A DNA stretch of 6,005 nt, from contig CALUZE010000085.1 in assembly GCA_944325235.1 (NCBI GenBank), forward strand, positions 1 to 6,005. Direction: 5' to 3'. Position 1 is the stretch's first letter, and the number at the start of each line of letters is the position of its first letter. This DNA is from an uncultured Elusimicrobiales bacterium. Its GTDB lineage: Bacteria; Elusimicrobiota; Elusimicrobia; Elusimicrobiales; Elusimicrobiaceae. The notes below the pieces were generated by a model that saw only the letters and a program-made list of their open reading frames with translations, ran no database searches and was not told where the DNA came from. Positions 1-6,005 of the stretch are shown here, piece by piece. The position numbers were made by a program, and so were the translations under genes.

Positions 1-349
1 AGATTCCTTTTTGGGCCAGCAGGTTGGGGTCAAAGCGCAAAAGCGGCTGGCCTTGGCGGACGTGCTCGTCGGTATGGACCAGGGGAGTGAACCCTTCGCC
101 TTGCAATCCGACGGTTTCCAGCCCGACGTGGATGAGAATTTCGGCTTGCCCCTGGCGGATGACCAGCGCGTGTTTGGCCGAAGCCAAGTTGATGATTTCC
201 CCGTCCAACGGGGCAAAAATCGTGTCACCGGCCGGGTCCACGGCTAGTCCGTCGCCCAGCATATGCTCGCTGAATACGGGATCCGGCACTTGTTCCAGCG
301 GCACGGCGGCGCCGGGTACGGGAGAAAGTAAAGTCAAAATCCGGGGCAT
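1..349 (-). CDS. PTS glucose-type EIIA domain protein, C-terminus cut by window edge
   Basis: This is a phosphocarrier domain of the PEP-dependent sugar phosphotransferase system, family EIIA-Glc (Crr type). In this family a cytoplasmic histidine receives phosphate from HPr and passes it to an EIIB domain. The ATG at 349 is preceded by AGGAG, and 116 residues are visible before the left edge, with no stop. Family landmarks in order are: SPVPGAAVPLEQVPDPVFSE (residues 9-28), GDGLAVDP (32-39), APLDGEI (46-52), His60 in KHALVI, His74 in ILIHVGLETV (71-80), then GEGF (84-87) and GQPLLRFD (100-107). His74 is the expected phosphorylated histidine and His60 its partner (E. coli His90 and His75). The family's last strands are missing only because the window ends. 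The protein starts almost directly at the domain, without the longer leader of E. coli Crr. This, and its wording, resemble the N-terminus of EIIA-HPr-EI fusions, but a stand-alone EIIA of about 150-170 residues is equally possible. It has its own promoter and is separated from the upstream gene by a terminator. Confidence 0.94.
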   Translation of the reverse strand, partial: MPRILTLLSPVPGAAVPLEQVPDPVFSEHMLGDGLAVDPAGDTIFAPLDGEIINLASAKHALVIRQGQAEILIHVGLETVGLQGEGFTPLVHTDEHVRQGQPLLRFDPNLLAQKGI

Positions 350-354
350 AGCAA

Positions 355-359
355 CTCCT
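355..359 (-). promoter_or_regulatory. Ribosome binding site of the EIIA gene
   Basis: On the minus strand the sequence reads CAGGAGTTGCTATG. AGGAG is a strong Shine-Dalgarno match, 5 nt ahead of the ATG at 349. It fixes the start, and the reading from this ATG enters the EIIA family sequence within a few residues. It also shows that this genome uses Shine-Dalgarno initiation, which is weak or absent in most Bacteroidetes. Confidence 0.88.
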
Positions 360-371
360 GTTCGTATTTTC

Positions 372-400
372 ATTATAGTATATTATCCGCCGGTTTTTAA
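372..400 (-). promoter_or_regulatory. Sigma-70-type promoter of the EIIA gene
   Basis: On the minus strand a perfect -10 box TATAAT lies at 377-372. A weaker -35 candidate, TTAAAA (4 of 6 matches to TTGACA), lies at 400-395, giving a 17-bp spacer. Transcription would begin near 365, leaving a leader of only about 16 nt that carries the ribosome binding site. The segment is AT-rich against GC-rich coding DNA and lies between a terminator and a start codon, where a promoter is expected. A second, overlapping -10-like GATAAT at 387-382 has no convincing -35. I see no clear operator palindrome. Confidence 0.75.
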
Positions 401-427
401 GAGGAAAATCCGTTTGCGCCCCGCCCG

Positions 428-461
428 AAAACAAAACGCCCCGGCTTTGGGGGCCGGGGCG
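428..461 (-). terminator. Intrinsic (rho-independent) terminator of the A2M gene
   Basis: A perfect 9-bp GC-rich stem pairs CGCCCCGGC (437-445) with GCCGGGGCG (453-461) around a 7-nt loop (446-452). On the minus strand the stem is followed at once by TTTTGTTTT (436-428). It begins about 20 nt after the TGA stop of the A2M frame. On the plus strand no T-tract follows the stem, so it acts for minus-strand transcription only. It separates the A2M unit from the EIIA promoter. Confidence 0.93.
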
Positions 462-480
462 TCGGGTACAACAAAGCCAA

Positions 481-3400
481 TCAGTCCACTTTCAGCACTT
501 CGGCGGCGGTGTGGGCGCCGTATTCCGGCGCGTACATGGACTGCGCCTGCGCCGGCAGTGCGTGGAAGCGGCCTTCCAGCGTGGGGCGCAGCACGTAGCG
601 CAGGGTGACGGTGCCGGCCGGCAGCTGCTGGATGAAAAAGTTGGTCGTTTCGTCGCGGTTTTCGCGGTAGAGGTACAGCGGGTCGTACGTCCAGCCGCTT
701 AACAGTTCTTCCGCTTCAAACCCGGCGGGTTTCGGATCCGCCAACAGGACGTATTCAAACGCGCTGTCCGCGGTGACGGTTAAATGCACTTCCACTTCGT
801 CGCCCACGGCCACTTCGCCCAAGTCCTGCACGGGGCGGATTTTTTGCACGCCGTCCTGCGTAAACCGCGTGAAGTATTCGCGCGTGACGTTCAGCACCCC
901 TTTGGGCGAGGCTTTGGCCTCGGCCGATTTGTACACCACGCTTAACGAGGCAAAGTCCGTCAGGACGCCTTTTTTGTCAATGGTGGCGCGCAAAGCGTTG
1001 GGGGTGATGTCTTTGCCTTGGCGGACGAGCTGCAAGTCTTCCGTCCAGTCCATCGGCTCAAACGAGAATTTCTTTTCCTCTCCCGCCCACGTGACGGTGT
1101 ATTCCACCGGCAGGGACAGCGCACCCTTGTGCTGCATTACGTCCAAAAGCGTAAACACGGCCTGCGCGGCGGCCTTCGGGTCCGACCAGCTGTTGACCTG
1201 GCGGTTGAAAAGCAGCCACTGGGTCATCGGGTCAATTTTATCCGACTGCGGGCGCAGTTCCAACAGCGTGCGCAGGGTGGCGGTTTGGGTGGAAAGCGTG
1301 TCGCGATACCACACCCAGCTTTGGGCTTCGGGGGCGAAGTAGGCGCCGGTCAGGTCGTTCTGCTTCATGCGCGAAAGGACCAAATCCAGGTAGCGGTTGG
1401 CTTTAATATCGTCGCCCAGGCGGTGGTAGACGGCGGCCGCATACGTTTGGCCCAGCGCCGTCATAAAGCGGGACTGCTGGTCCGCATAGTCCGCCCAGCG
1501 TTTGATGTAGGGCTTGGCTTCGGACATTTGCGCCCAGTTCTGCGGGAAGGCCGAAAGTGTGTACGCCGCATACAGCGCGTAGGACACGGTGGCTTCGGAA
1601 CCGGTTTTGTCCGCCAGCAGGCGTTTTTCAATGCGGGGCACGATGTACGCAAACGCTTTTTGCGCGGCCTGCTGCGGGATTTCGGCCCCGTAAGCCAGCG
1701 CCTGTGCAAACGCGTTTAATGCGTAAAGCGTTAAATAATCGTCGTCCTGCCCGCCGGGGAACCACGCAAATGCGCCGTTTTTGTTTTGGAATTTGGCGAT
1801 TTGCGCGAGTTCTTTGCTTTTCATTTTGGCAACCAGCTGCGGGTTGAACAAATCCACCATGGCCGCGGTGTGGGCCGCCTGGCCTTGCGCTTGGCGCAGC
1901 CAGGGGGTTTGCTCCAGCAGGGTCAGGCGCAGCGGGTCGGACTCGTTCCACGGGGCCGACACGCCGGAGCGTTTGGGCAGCTTGGCAACGGCGTCTTTCA
2001 GCTGCGGGTACTGCGTGTAGAATTGGTTGACCACCGCCAGCGGCACATAGCGGTTGAGGGTGGACACTAAATCCTTGTACGGCGAAGAAAGCACGTTGGG
2101 CATGGTGTTTAACACCGAAAGCGCCAGGCTGGGGTTCAAGGTCAGCGCGGCGGTTTGCAGCTCGGCGTCGGACACGTCTTTCAGTTCGGTCAGTTCCAGT
2201 TCGTTCGTGCCGTTTTTCAGTGCGATGTGCGCCGTGGCCAGCAGGCGTTCTTTGCCGGGATAAACGGGTAAAGTTTTTTGTTCGCCGTCGCTGGTTTTGC
2301 CGCTGCGGGCTGTGACGGTCACCTGGTACAGTGCCGGGGCGGACGGGGCCGTAATGTCCCACGACGCATATTCCGTGGCGTTGGCCCCTACGGAAACCGC
2401 TTTTTTGGCTTTGCCGATGCCAAAGGCTTCGTTGGCGGGGGCGCCATCCTGCGTGAGGGTGATTTCCACTTCCGCCGACAACTTTTTATCGGTCAGGTTG
2501 GTGACGGCCGCCTGCAGGACGCCTTTGTCCCCTTCGCGGTAAAAGCGGGGCAGCTGGGCGCGGACCATAAAGTCCTTGCGGGTGACGGTTTGCGCGGTAA
2601 ACGAGCCGAAATCGGCGTTTTTGGTCAACACAAAGCCCAGCACATTCCATGCCGTTACGCTTTGCGGCAGCGTAAAGCGCACGGTGGCCTGTCCGTTGGC
2701 AACGGGCAAGGCGGCGTTGAAGTAGGCCGTTTCGGAAAAATCGGTCCGTACGTCGGCCGGTTGTTCGGCTTCGGCCGGTGCGGCGGCGGACTCCGCGGTG
2801 GATTCTTCCGCCTCAAACACCAAGGCGTTATCCGCGCTGGCGGCGGTGTCGGCCACCATGGCCGACTGCAGCACCATGGCCCCGCCGGCGACGGCCGCTT
2901 TCATCTGCGGCACCGCAAAAGAGCGAGAGTTCATCATGCGGTACGAGCGGTAGGGCATGAGCAAATTGAGCGTGGGCAAAACAGGCGGCTCCATATACGT
3001 GCGGGGCGCTACTTGCGAGTAGCGGGTGGCGTAGCCGGCCTGTGCGCTGGTGGTGCGGTCCCCCTGCTGTACGTTTTGCGGGAAGAGCGTGCTGAAGCCG
3101 AAGGGGTTTTCCTTGGCGGCGTAGTAATCCAGCGATTTGTCGTACACGGTGACGCTGGCCTGCCCGTTGACGGCGGAGCCGGAAGCGTCCTTGACGGACA
3201 GTTTCCAGGCGGCTTCGTCGCCGGGGCGGACGGCGTTGGGCACGTCAATGGTTACGCCCAGCTGCTTGTTGTCAAACGGAATTTCCAGCGTGGCGCTGCC
3301 GCTGTGGAACGTGTAATCGCTGGCGCCAAACCAGGTGACGGCCAGGCCGCCGCGGGCTTCCTGCTCCACGGGGAAGGAATAAACGCTCACCCCGCCGGGC

Positions 3401-6005
3401 AGTGCGTCTTTGCGCGTCAGGAACGTTTCGCCCCAGTACACTTCGGCCCGTTTGGAGCCTTTCAGTGCGCCGGCGCCCAATAAAACGCGGGCTGTTTCGC
3501 CGGGGTAGTATTGCGCGTGCTGCACCAGTGTGACGTCCGGCAGTTGCAGGGCGGAGTTTTCCTTCGCCACCACAAATACCATTTGCTGGGGGGTGGCTTT
3601 GCTTTCTTTGAGCGTCAGGCGGTAAACGCCTTCTTCCAGCGCCGGCAGGGCTAAGGTTTGTTCGCCGGGTTTTTTGAAATTCAATTCTTGGGTAAACACC
3701 GTTTTTTCCGCACGGGCGTTTTGATACCACCCGTCCAGCGTGCGGTTGTACACCTGGGTTTGGTCGTCCGGTTCGGGCAGTTCGTTTGCCAACCGTTCCG
3801 CCCGCACCGACACTTTGCCGGATACGGGGTTGCCGTCGGCGTCGGTCAGATTGATTTTGGCAAAATTCGGCGTTTCGGTGTCGGCATCGTAGAAGCCCTG
3901 GGCAAATTCCACTTGGAACAATTTGGGTTCGGCGCTGACGGTGTACGTGCGTGAGGCGTCAATCGCGCGGCCGCTTTCATCATACACTTCGGCCTTGACC
4001 ACGTACTTGGCGAAGGCTTCGTCCTTCTCTGCCGCTTTGGGCGTGAAGGTGACGCGGAAATCGCCCTTTTCGTCGGTGGTCGTTTCGCCCTGGGCCACCG
4101 GTTCGGGCGCGGCGGGCGGCAGGTAGCGCCACCAATAGAACGGAGGCAGGTAGTTCTGGCGCGTGACGGTGTATTTGACCGTGGCGTTTTGCAGCGGCGC
4201 GCCCACATAATACTGGGCGTGCCCGCCGACGGACGCGGCTTTGCCGTATTCCAGCGTTTTTTCCGGTTCGGAAAGCGTCAGCTCATAATCCGGGCGTTTG
4301 AAATCTTCCACGCGGAAGTTGCCGTACGTGCGGAAAGTGCGGCCGTTGGCCGTAAGCTGTACGCGGATTTGGAAATAGCCCAACATTGCTTCGTCATCCA
4401 GCGTAAACTGTGCCTGGGCGGTGCCCATGGCGTTTAGCTGGGGACTTGCGGAAAAAACTTTTTCGCCCGAGGCGTTGGTTACATTGATTTGTACGCGCTT
4501 TTCGGGCAGCACCCGCAGACCGCGGGGCAGTGTTTCAAACGCGTGGACGGCCAGCTGCACTTTTTGGCCGGGACGATAAATGGCGCGGTCCGTTTGCGTG
4601 TAGAGGCGCACCGGCGGGCGGTTGTAAAAATTGGCGTACACGGCGTTGCGGGTGAAGGCCGCATCCTCGCCTTTTTGGGCCCGTACGTTTACAAAATAAG
4701 AAGAAGATTTATCCTTCGGGGATACGACAATATCCCGCGCCACGGCGGCGGTGCCGTCCGCTTGTGTGGTGCTTTTCTGGCGGGTGCCGTTCCAGGCGGT
4801 AATCATATCCAAATCCACATTTCCTTCCGTTTCGCCCGTTTGCAAATTGACGGTGTAAATCCGAAATACGTTCGGGCGGTAGGTGCGTGTTTTGGACGAA
4901 AGGGATACGGCGTATTTGTCCGGGTTGTCTTCAATGCCGGAGGTGACGAACAACGCCAAATCCGTCAGGTTGATGACGGTGCCCAACACGGGGGCTTGCT
5001 CCGGGTTAAACGCTTCGTCCCAGCTGGCCAGCAGGACGTAGAAACCTTTGTCTAGCGCCGGCAAATCCAGGGATACGTCCTGCGCGCGGTACGGTTTTTT
5101 GTACGATACGGCCGTGTGCGCCGTTTGGAGGGGGGCGCGGTCCAAAAAGTACGGGATGTTTTTGCTGTTTAACTGGGAAAGAAAATCCCACGAGTTGATG
5201 GTTTTGCTCAAATACGTTTTGCGGTAGAGCGTTTGGAGTTCTTCCGGCGAGGTTTTATAGACGCGCACGTAAATGTTTTTCGCGTTGCGCGCCGAAAACG
5301 ACAGACGGGGCCCGGCCGGGTTAAACGCGTCCGGCAACGGGCGGAAGGACAATTCATTTTGGGTAATCGTTTCGGCCATTTCCCGGCACAGGGACACGTA
5401 ATACGATTCGCCCAGGTTTTCCGTGGCGTATTGGCAAATTTTAAGGGCGGTTTCCGGGTCGTCCTGGCCGTTTAATAAAGCGGCCGCCCGATACGCCGCA
5501 TAGGCGCGGCCGTATTCGGCCCCTTCCGGCGCGACGTATTTTTTGAGTTTGCTCCAAAAGCCCATTTGCTGCGGCGTGTAGCCGCTGATGAGGGAAAGTT
5601 GGTCTACGGCGTTTTGGCGGGCTTTTTGCGGGTCGTCCAACGTAAATAAGGACGGATTGTCAAACGGGAGCAGCACGTAATCCGTGCGCCAAAAGGTTTT
5701 GGCGTCTTTGCGGCCTTTGCCGTCCAGCAGGTAGGCCGTTTCCAACAAGGTGGCCAGCTGGTCGGCTTGGGCTTGTTTGGCGGGCAGCGCTTTGGCGGCT
5801 CCGCCCAGGAACACCGCGGCTTCTTCGCGCGCCAGGGGAACGGGCGCATTTTGAAGCTGCAGGCGGTCTGCCCAGTTCTGCACGACGACGTCAAACAGCG
5901 TGGGGATGCGCCGCGTGTCCGTGTCTTTTACGTTTAAAATGAGGGTTTCCTTTTCCACCGGGGCGTTAATCAGCGCCGCGCGTAACGCCCAGAGGGTTTG
6001 GTAAT
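481..6005 (-). CDS. Large bacterial alpha-2-macroglobulin family protein lacking the thioester motif, N-terminus cut by window edge
   Basis: This is an A2M-like envelope protein. The family traps or senses proteases, or has a structural role in the periplasm. The frame is open from the right edge to TGA at 483-481, giving 1840 visible codons. Residues are numbered here from the GTG codon at 5958, which is only a convenient reference: no Shine-Dalgarno precedes it, and the 15 codons upstream are open and read plausibly (ending ALINAP). The true start and any signal peptide or lipobox lie outside the window. Regions in order are: helical, TPR-like N-terminal part (about 1-205) holding the only two cysteines (175, 191); MG-type beta domains, with the MG2 signature YTQTDRAIYRPGQKV at 453-467; a YWW/Pro-rich loop (605-620) in the next MG domain; VTVYDKSLDYYA (936-947) before a bait-like segment (955-1072); A2M core (1079-1157) with TLPQSVTAWNVLGFVLT and LPRFYREGD; alpha/alpha-toroid (about 1280-1610); C-terminal MG-type domain (about 1686-1825) with DPKPAGFE and MYAPEYG. 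The overall plan matches the very large Bacteroidetes-type A2M proteins. No pbpC-like gene, a frequent partner, follows it. It is the last gene of its transcription unit. Confidence 0.95.
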   Translation of the reverse strand, partial: YQTLWALRAALINAPVEKETLILNVKDTDTRRIPTLFDVVVQNWADRLQLQNAPVPLAREEAAVFLGGAAKALPAKQAQADQLATLLETAYLLDGKGRKDAKTFWRTDYVLLPFDNPSLFTLDDPQKARQNAVDQLSLISGYTPQQMGFWSKLKKYVAPEGAEYGRAYAAYRAAALLNGQDDPETALKICQYATENLGESYYVSLCREMAETITQNELSFRPLPDAFNPAGPRLSFSARNAKNIYVRVYKTSPEELQTLYRKTYLSKTINSWDFLSQLNSKNIPYFLDRAPLQTAHTAVSYKKPYRAQDVSLDLPALDKGFYVLLASWDEAFNPEQAPVLGTVINLTDLALFVTSGIEDNPDKYAVSLSSKTRTYRPNVFRIYTVNLQTGETEGNVDLDMITAWNGTRQKSTTQADGTAAVARDIVVSPKDKSSSYFVNVRAQKGEDAAFTRNAVYANFYNRPPVRLYTQTDRAIYRPGQKVQLAVHAFETLPRGLRVLPEKRVQINVTNASGEKVFSASPQLNAMGTAQAQFTLDDEAMLGYFQIRVQLTANGRTFRTYGNFRVEDFKRPDYELTLSEPEKTLEYGKAASVGGHAQYYVGAPLQNATVKYTVTRQNYLPPFYWWRYLPPAAPEPVAQGETTTDEKGDFRVTFTPKAAEKDEAFAKYVVKAEVYDESGRAIDASRTYTVSAEPKLFQVEFAQGFYDADTETPNFAKINLTDADGNPVSGKVSVRAERLANELPEPDDQTQVYNRTLDGWYQNARAEKTVFTQELNFKKPGEQTLALPALEEGVYRLTLKESKATPQQMVFVVAKENSALQLPDVTLVQHAQYYPGETARVLLGAGALKGSKRAEVYWGETFLTRKDALPGGVSVYSFPVEQEARGGLAVTWFGASDYTFHSGSATLEIPFDNKQLGVTIDVPNAVRPGDEAAWKLSVKDASGSAVNGQASVTVYDKSLDYYAAKENPFGFSTLFPQNVQQGDRTTSAQAGYATRYSQVAPRTYMEPPVLPTLNLLMPYRSYRMMNSRSFAVPQMKAAVAGGAMVLQSAMVADTAASADNALVFEAEESTAESAAAPAEAEQPADVRTDFSETAYFNAALPVANGQATVRFTLPQSVTAWNVLGFVLTKNADFGSFTAQTVTRKDFMVRAQLPRFYREGDKGVLQAAVTNLTDKKLSAEVEITLTQDGAPANEAFGIGKAKKAVSVGANATEYASWDITAPSAPALYQVTVTARSGKTSDGEQKTLPVYPGKERLLATAHIALKNGTNELELTELKDVSDAELQTAALTLNPSLALSVLNTMPNVLSSPYKDLVSTLNRYVPLAVVNQFYTQYPQLKDAVAKLPKRSGVSAPWNESDPLRLTLLEQTPWLRQAQGQAAHTAAMVDLFNPQLVAKMKSKELAQIAKFQNKNGAFAWFPGGQDDDYLTLYALNAFAQALAYGAEIPQQAAQKAFAYIVPRIEKRLLADKTGSEATVSYALYAAYTLSAFPQNWAQMSEAKPYIKRWADYADQQSRFMTALGQTYAAAVYHRLGDDIKANRYLDLVLSRMKQNDLTGAYFAPEAQSWVWYRDTLSTQTATLRTLLELRPQSDKIDPMTQWLLFNRQVNSWSDPKAAAQAVFTLLDVMQHKGALSLPVEYTVTWAGEEKKFSFEPMDWTEDLQLVRQGKDITPNALRATIDKKGVLTDFASLSVVYKSAEAKASPKGVLNVTREYFTRFTQDGVQKIRPVQDLGEVAVGDEVEVHLTVTADSAFEYVLLADPKPAGFEAEELLSGWTYDPLYLYRENRDETTNFFIQQLPAGTVTLRYVLRPTLEGRFHALPAQAQSMYAPEYGAHTAAEVLKVD
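484..903 (-). other. C-terminal MG-type (receptor-binding-like) domain of the A2M protein
   Basis: Residues about 1686-1825 begin near GVLNVTREYF and contain VGDEVEVHLTV, a D-x-x-PAGFE segment, an FFIQQLPAGTVTLRYVLRP strand pair, and a final MYAPEYGAHT followed by a last strand to the stop. This is the usual ending of bacterial A2M proteins, so the C-terminus is complete and the stop codon is genuine. Confidence 0.8.
1129..2121 (-). other. Thioester-domain-like alpha/alpha-toroid of the A2M protein, without a thioester
   Basis: Residues about 1280-1610 are mostly amphipathic helices, with the typical toroid repeat IAKFQNKNGAFAWFPGGQ followed by DDDYLTLYALNAFAQAL (about 1387-1420). In active family members this domain starts with PYGCxEQ, whose Cys and Gln form the covalent trap. 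Here the equivalent is PYKDLVS (1293-1299), and the whole domain has no cysteine. The fold appears kept while the chemistry is gone. Domain limits are approximate. Confidence 0.82.
2488..2724 (-). other. A2M core domain (A2M family signature)
   Basis: Residues 1079-1157 carry the most recognisable family block: YFNAALPVANGQATVRFTLP, then S-V-T-A-W, FVLTKNADFG and LPRFYREGD followed by a V-T-N-L-T strand. This is the part that follows the bait region in A2M proteins, and it anchors the family assignment. Confidence 0.88.
2743..3096 (-). other. Bait-like, low-complexity segment of the A2M protein
   Basis: Residues 955-1072 sit between the end of an MG domain (VTVYDKSLDYYA) and the A2M core, which is the position of the protease-sensitive bait region. 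The first half is rich in Arg, Tyr, Met and Pro (for example YRSYRMMNSRS, 1003-1013). The second half (about 1016-1070) is an Ala/Glu-rich, probably disordered stretch. It has no sign of globular folding. The bait role is inferred from position and composition. Confidence 0.65.
4309..4614 (-). other. MG2-like domain of the A2M protein
   Basis: Residues about 449-550 open with the hallmark Y-x-Q-T-D-R-x-I-Y-R-P-G-Q motif (453-465) and alternate predicted beta strands through GYFQIRVQLTANGRTFRTYGNFRVEDF. This motif is conserved from bacterial to animal macroglobulins and confirms the frame well away from the core domain. Confidence 0.85.

Noticed and set aside
225..434. A short minus-strand frame of 69 codons overlapping the EIIA start
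   Set aside because: It begins inside the terminator-to-promoter region, upstream of the likely transcription start, and is out of frame with EIIA. It has no family resemblance and no good ribosome binding site.
24..608. A 194-codon plus-strand open frame spanning the left gene, the intergenic region and the end of the A2M gene
   Set aside because: It crosses the terminator and the promoter, has a Ser/Pro/Arg/Ala-rich composition, and lies opposite two well-supported minus-strand genes.
2278..3483. A 401-codon open frame on the plus strand, opposite the A2M gene
   Set aside because: It is rich in Gly, Arg, Val and His with no recognisable motif, as expected from the antisense of GC-rich, codon-biased DNA. 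The opposite strand has clear A2M family motifs throughout this stretch.
5481..5512. Inverted repeat CGGCCGC / GCGGCCG
   Set aside because: The 7-bp arms are 18 nt apart and fall within Ala/Arg-rich codons of the A2M gene. There is no T-tract and no reason to expect regulation there; GC-rich codon use explains it.
481..6005. Possible pseudogene because the catalytic motif is missing
   Set aside because: There is no stop or frameshift over 5.5 kb, all major domains are present, and the protein ends in a proper family C-terminus followed by a strong terminator. The gene looks functional despite the lost thioester.

Overview
The window holds two protein-coding genes, both on the minus strand and both cut by a window edge, with a compact intergenic region between them. 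The coding DNA is GC-rich and the intergenic DNA is AT-richer. There is a strong Shine-Dalgarno sequence, a sigma-70-type promoter with a consensus TATAAT, a classical intrinsic terminator, a PTS component and a periplasmic-type bacterial alpha-2-macroglobulin (A2M). Together these suggest a Gram-negative (diderm) bacterium that ferments or takes up sugars. The A2M resembles the very large form common in Bacteroidetes. However, the PTS gene, the Shine-Dalgarno sequence and the TATAAT promoter argue against Bacteroidetes itself. A gut-associated lineage such as Elusimicrobiota is a guess only; the window does not fix the taxon.

Layout in transcription order (right to left). From the right edge to 481 runs one enormous frame: 1840 codons are visible and there is no true start in the window. 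It encodes an A2M-family protein with an N-terminal helical region, tandem macroglobulin (MG) beta domains, an Arg- then Ala/Glu-rich bait-like segment, the A2M core domain, an alpha/alpha-toroid thioester-like domain and a C-terminal MG-type domain. The thioester Cys-Glu-Gln is replaced although its flanking residues are kept, and the toroid contains no cysteine at all. A hairpin terminator at 428-461 closes this transcription unit.

A promoter (372-400) and ribosome binding site (355-359) then start a second gene at 349. It encodes a glucose-type EIIA domain of the phosphotransferase system, with both active-site histidines, and runs off the left edge after 116 residues. It may be a stand-alone EIIA or the N-terminus of an EIIA-HPr-EI fusion.

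The two genes look like independent transcription units with no evident functional link: one is an envelope protease-trap-like or structural protein, the other a cytoplasmic phosphocarrier. I see no RNA gene, mobile element, CRISPR array or notable repeat. The only gene-free stretch (350-480) is explained by the terminator, promoter and ribosome binding site.
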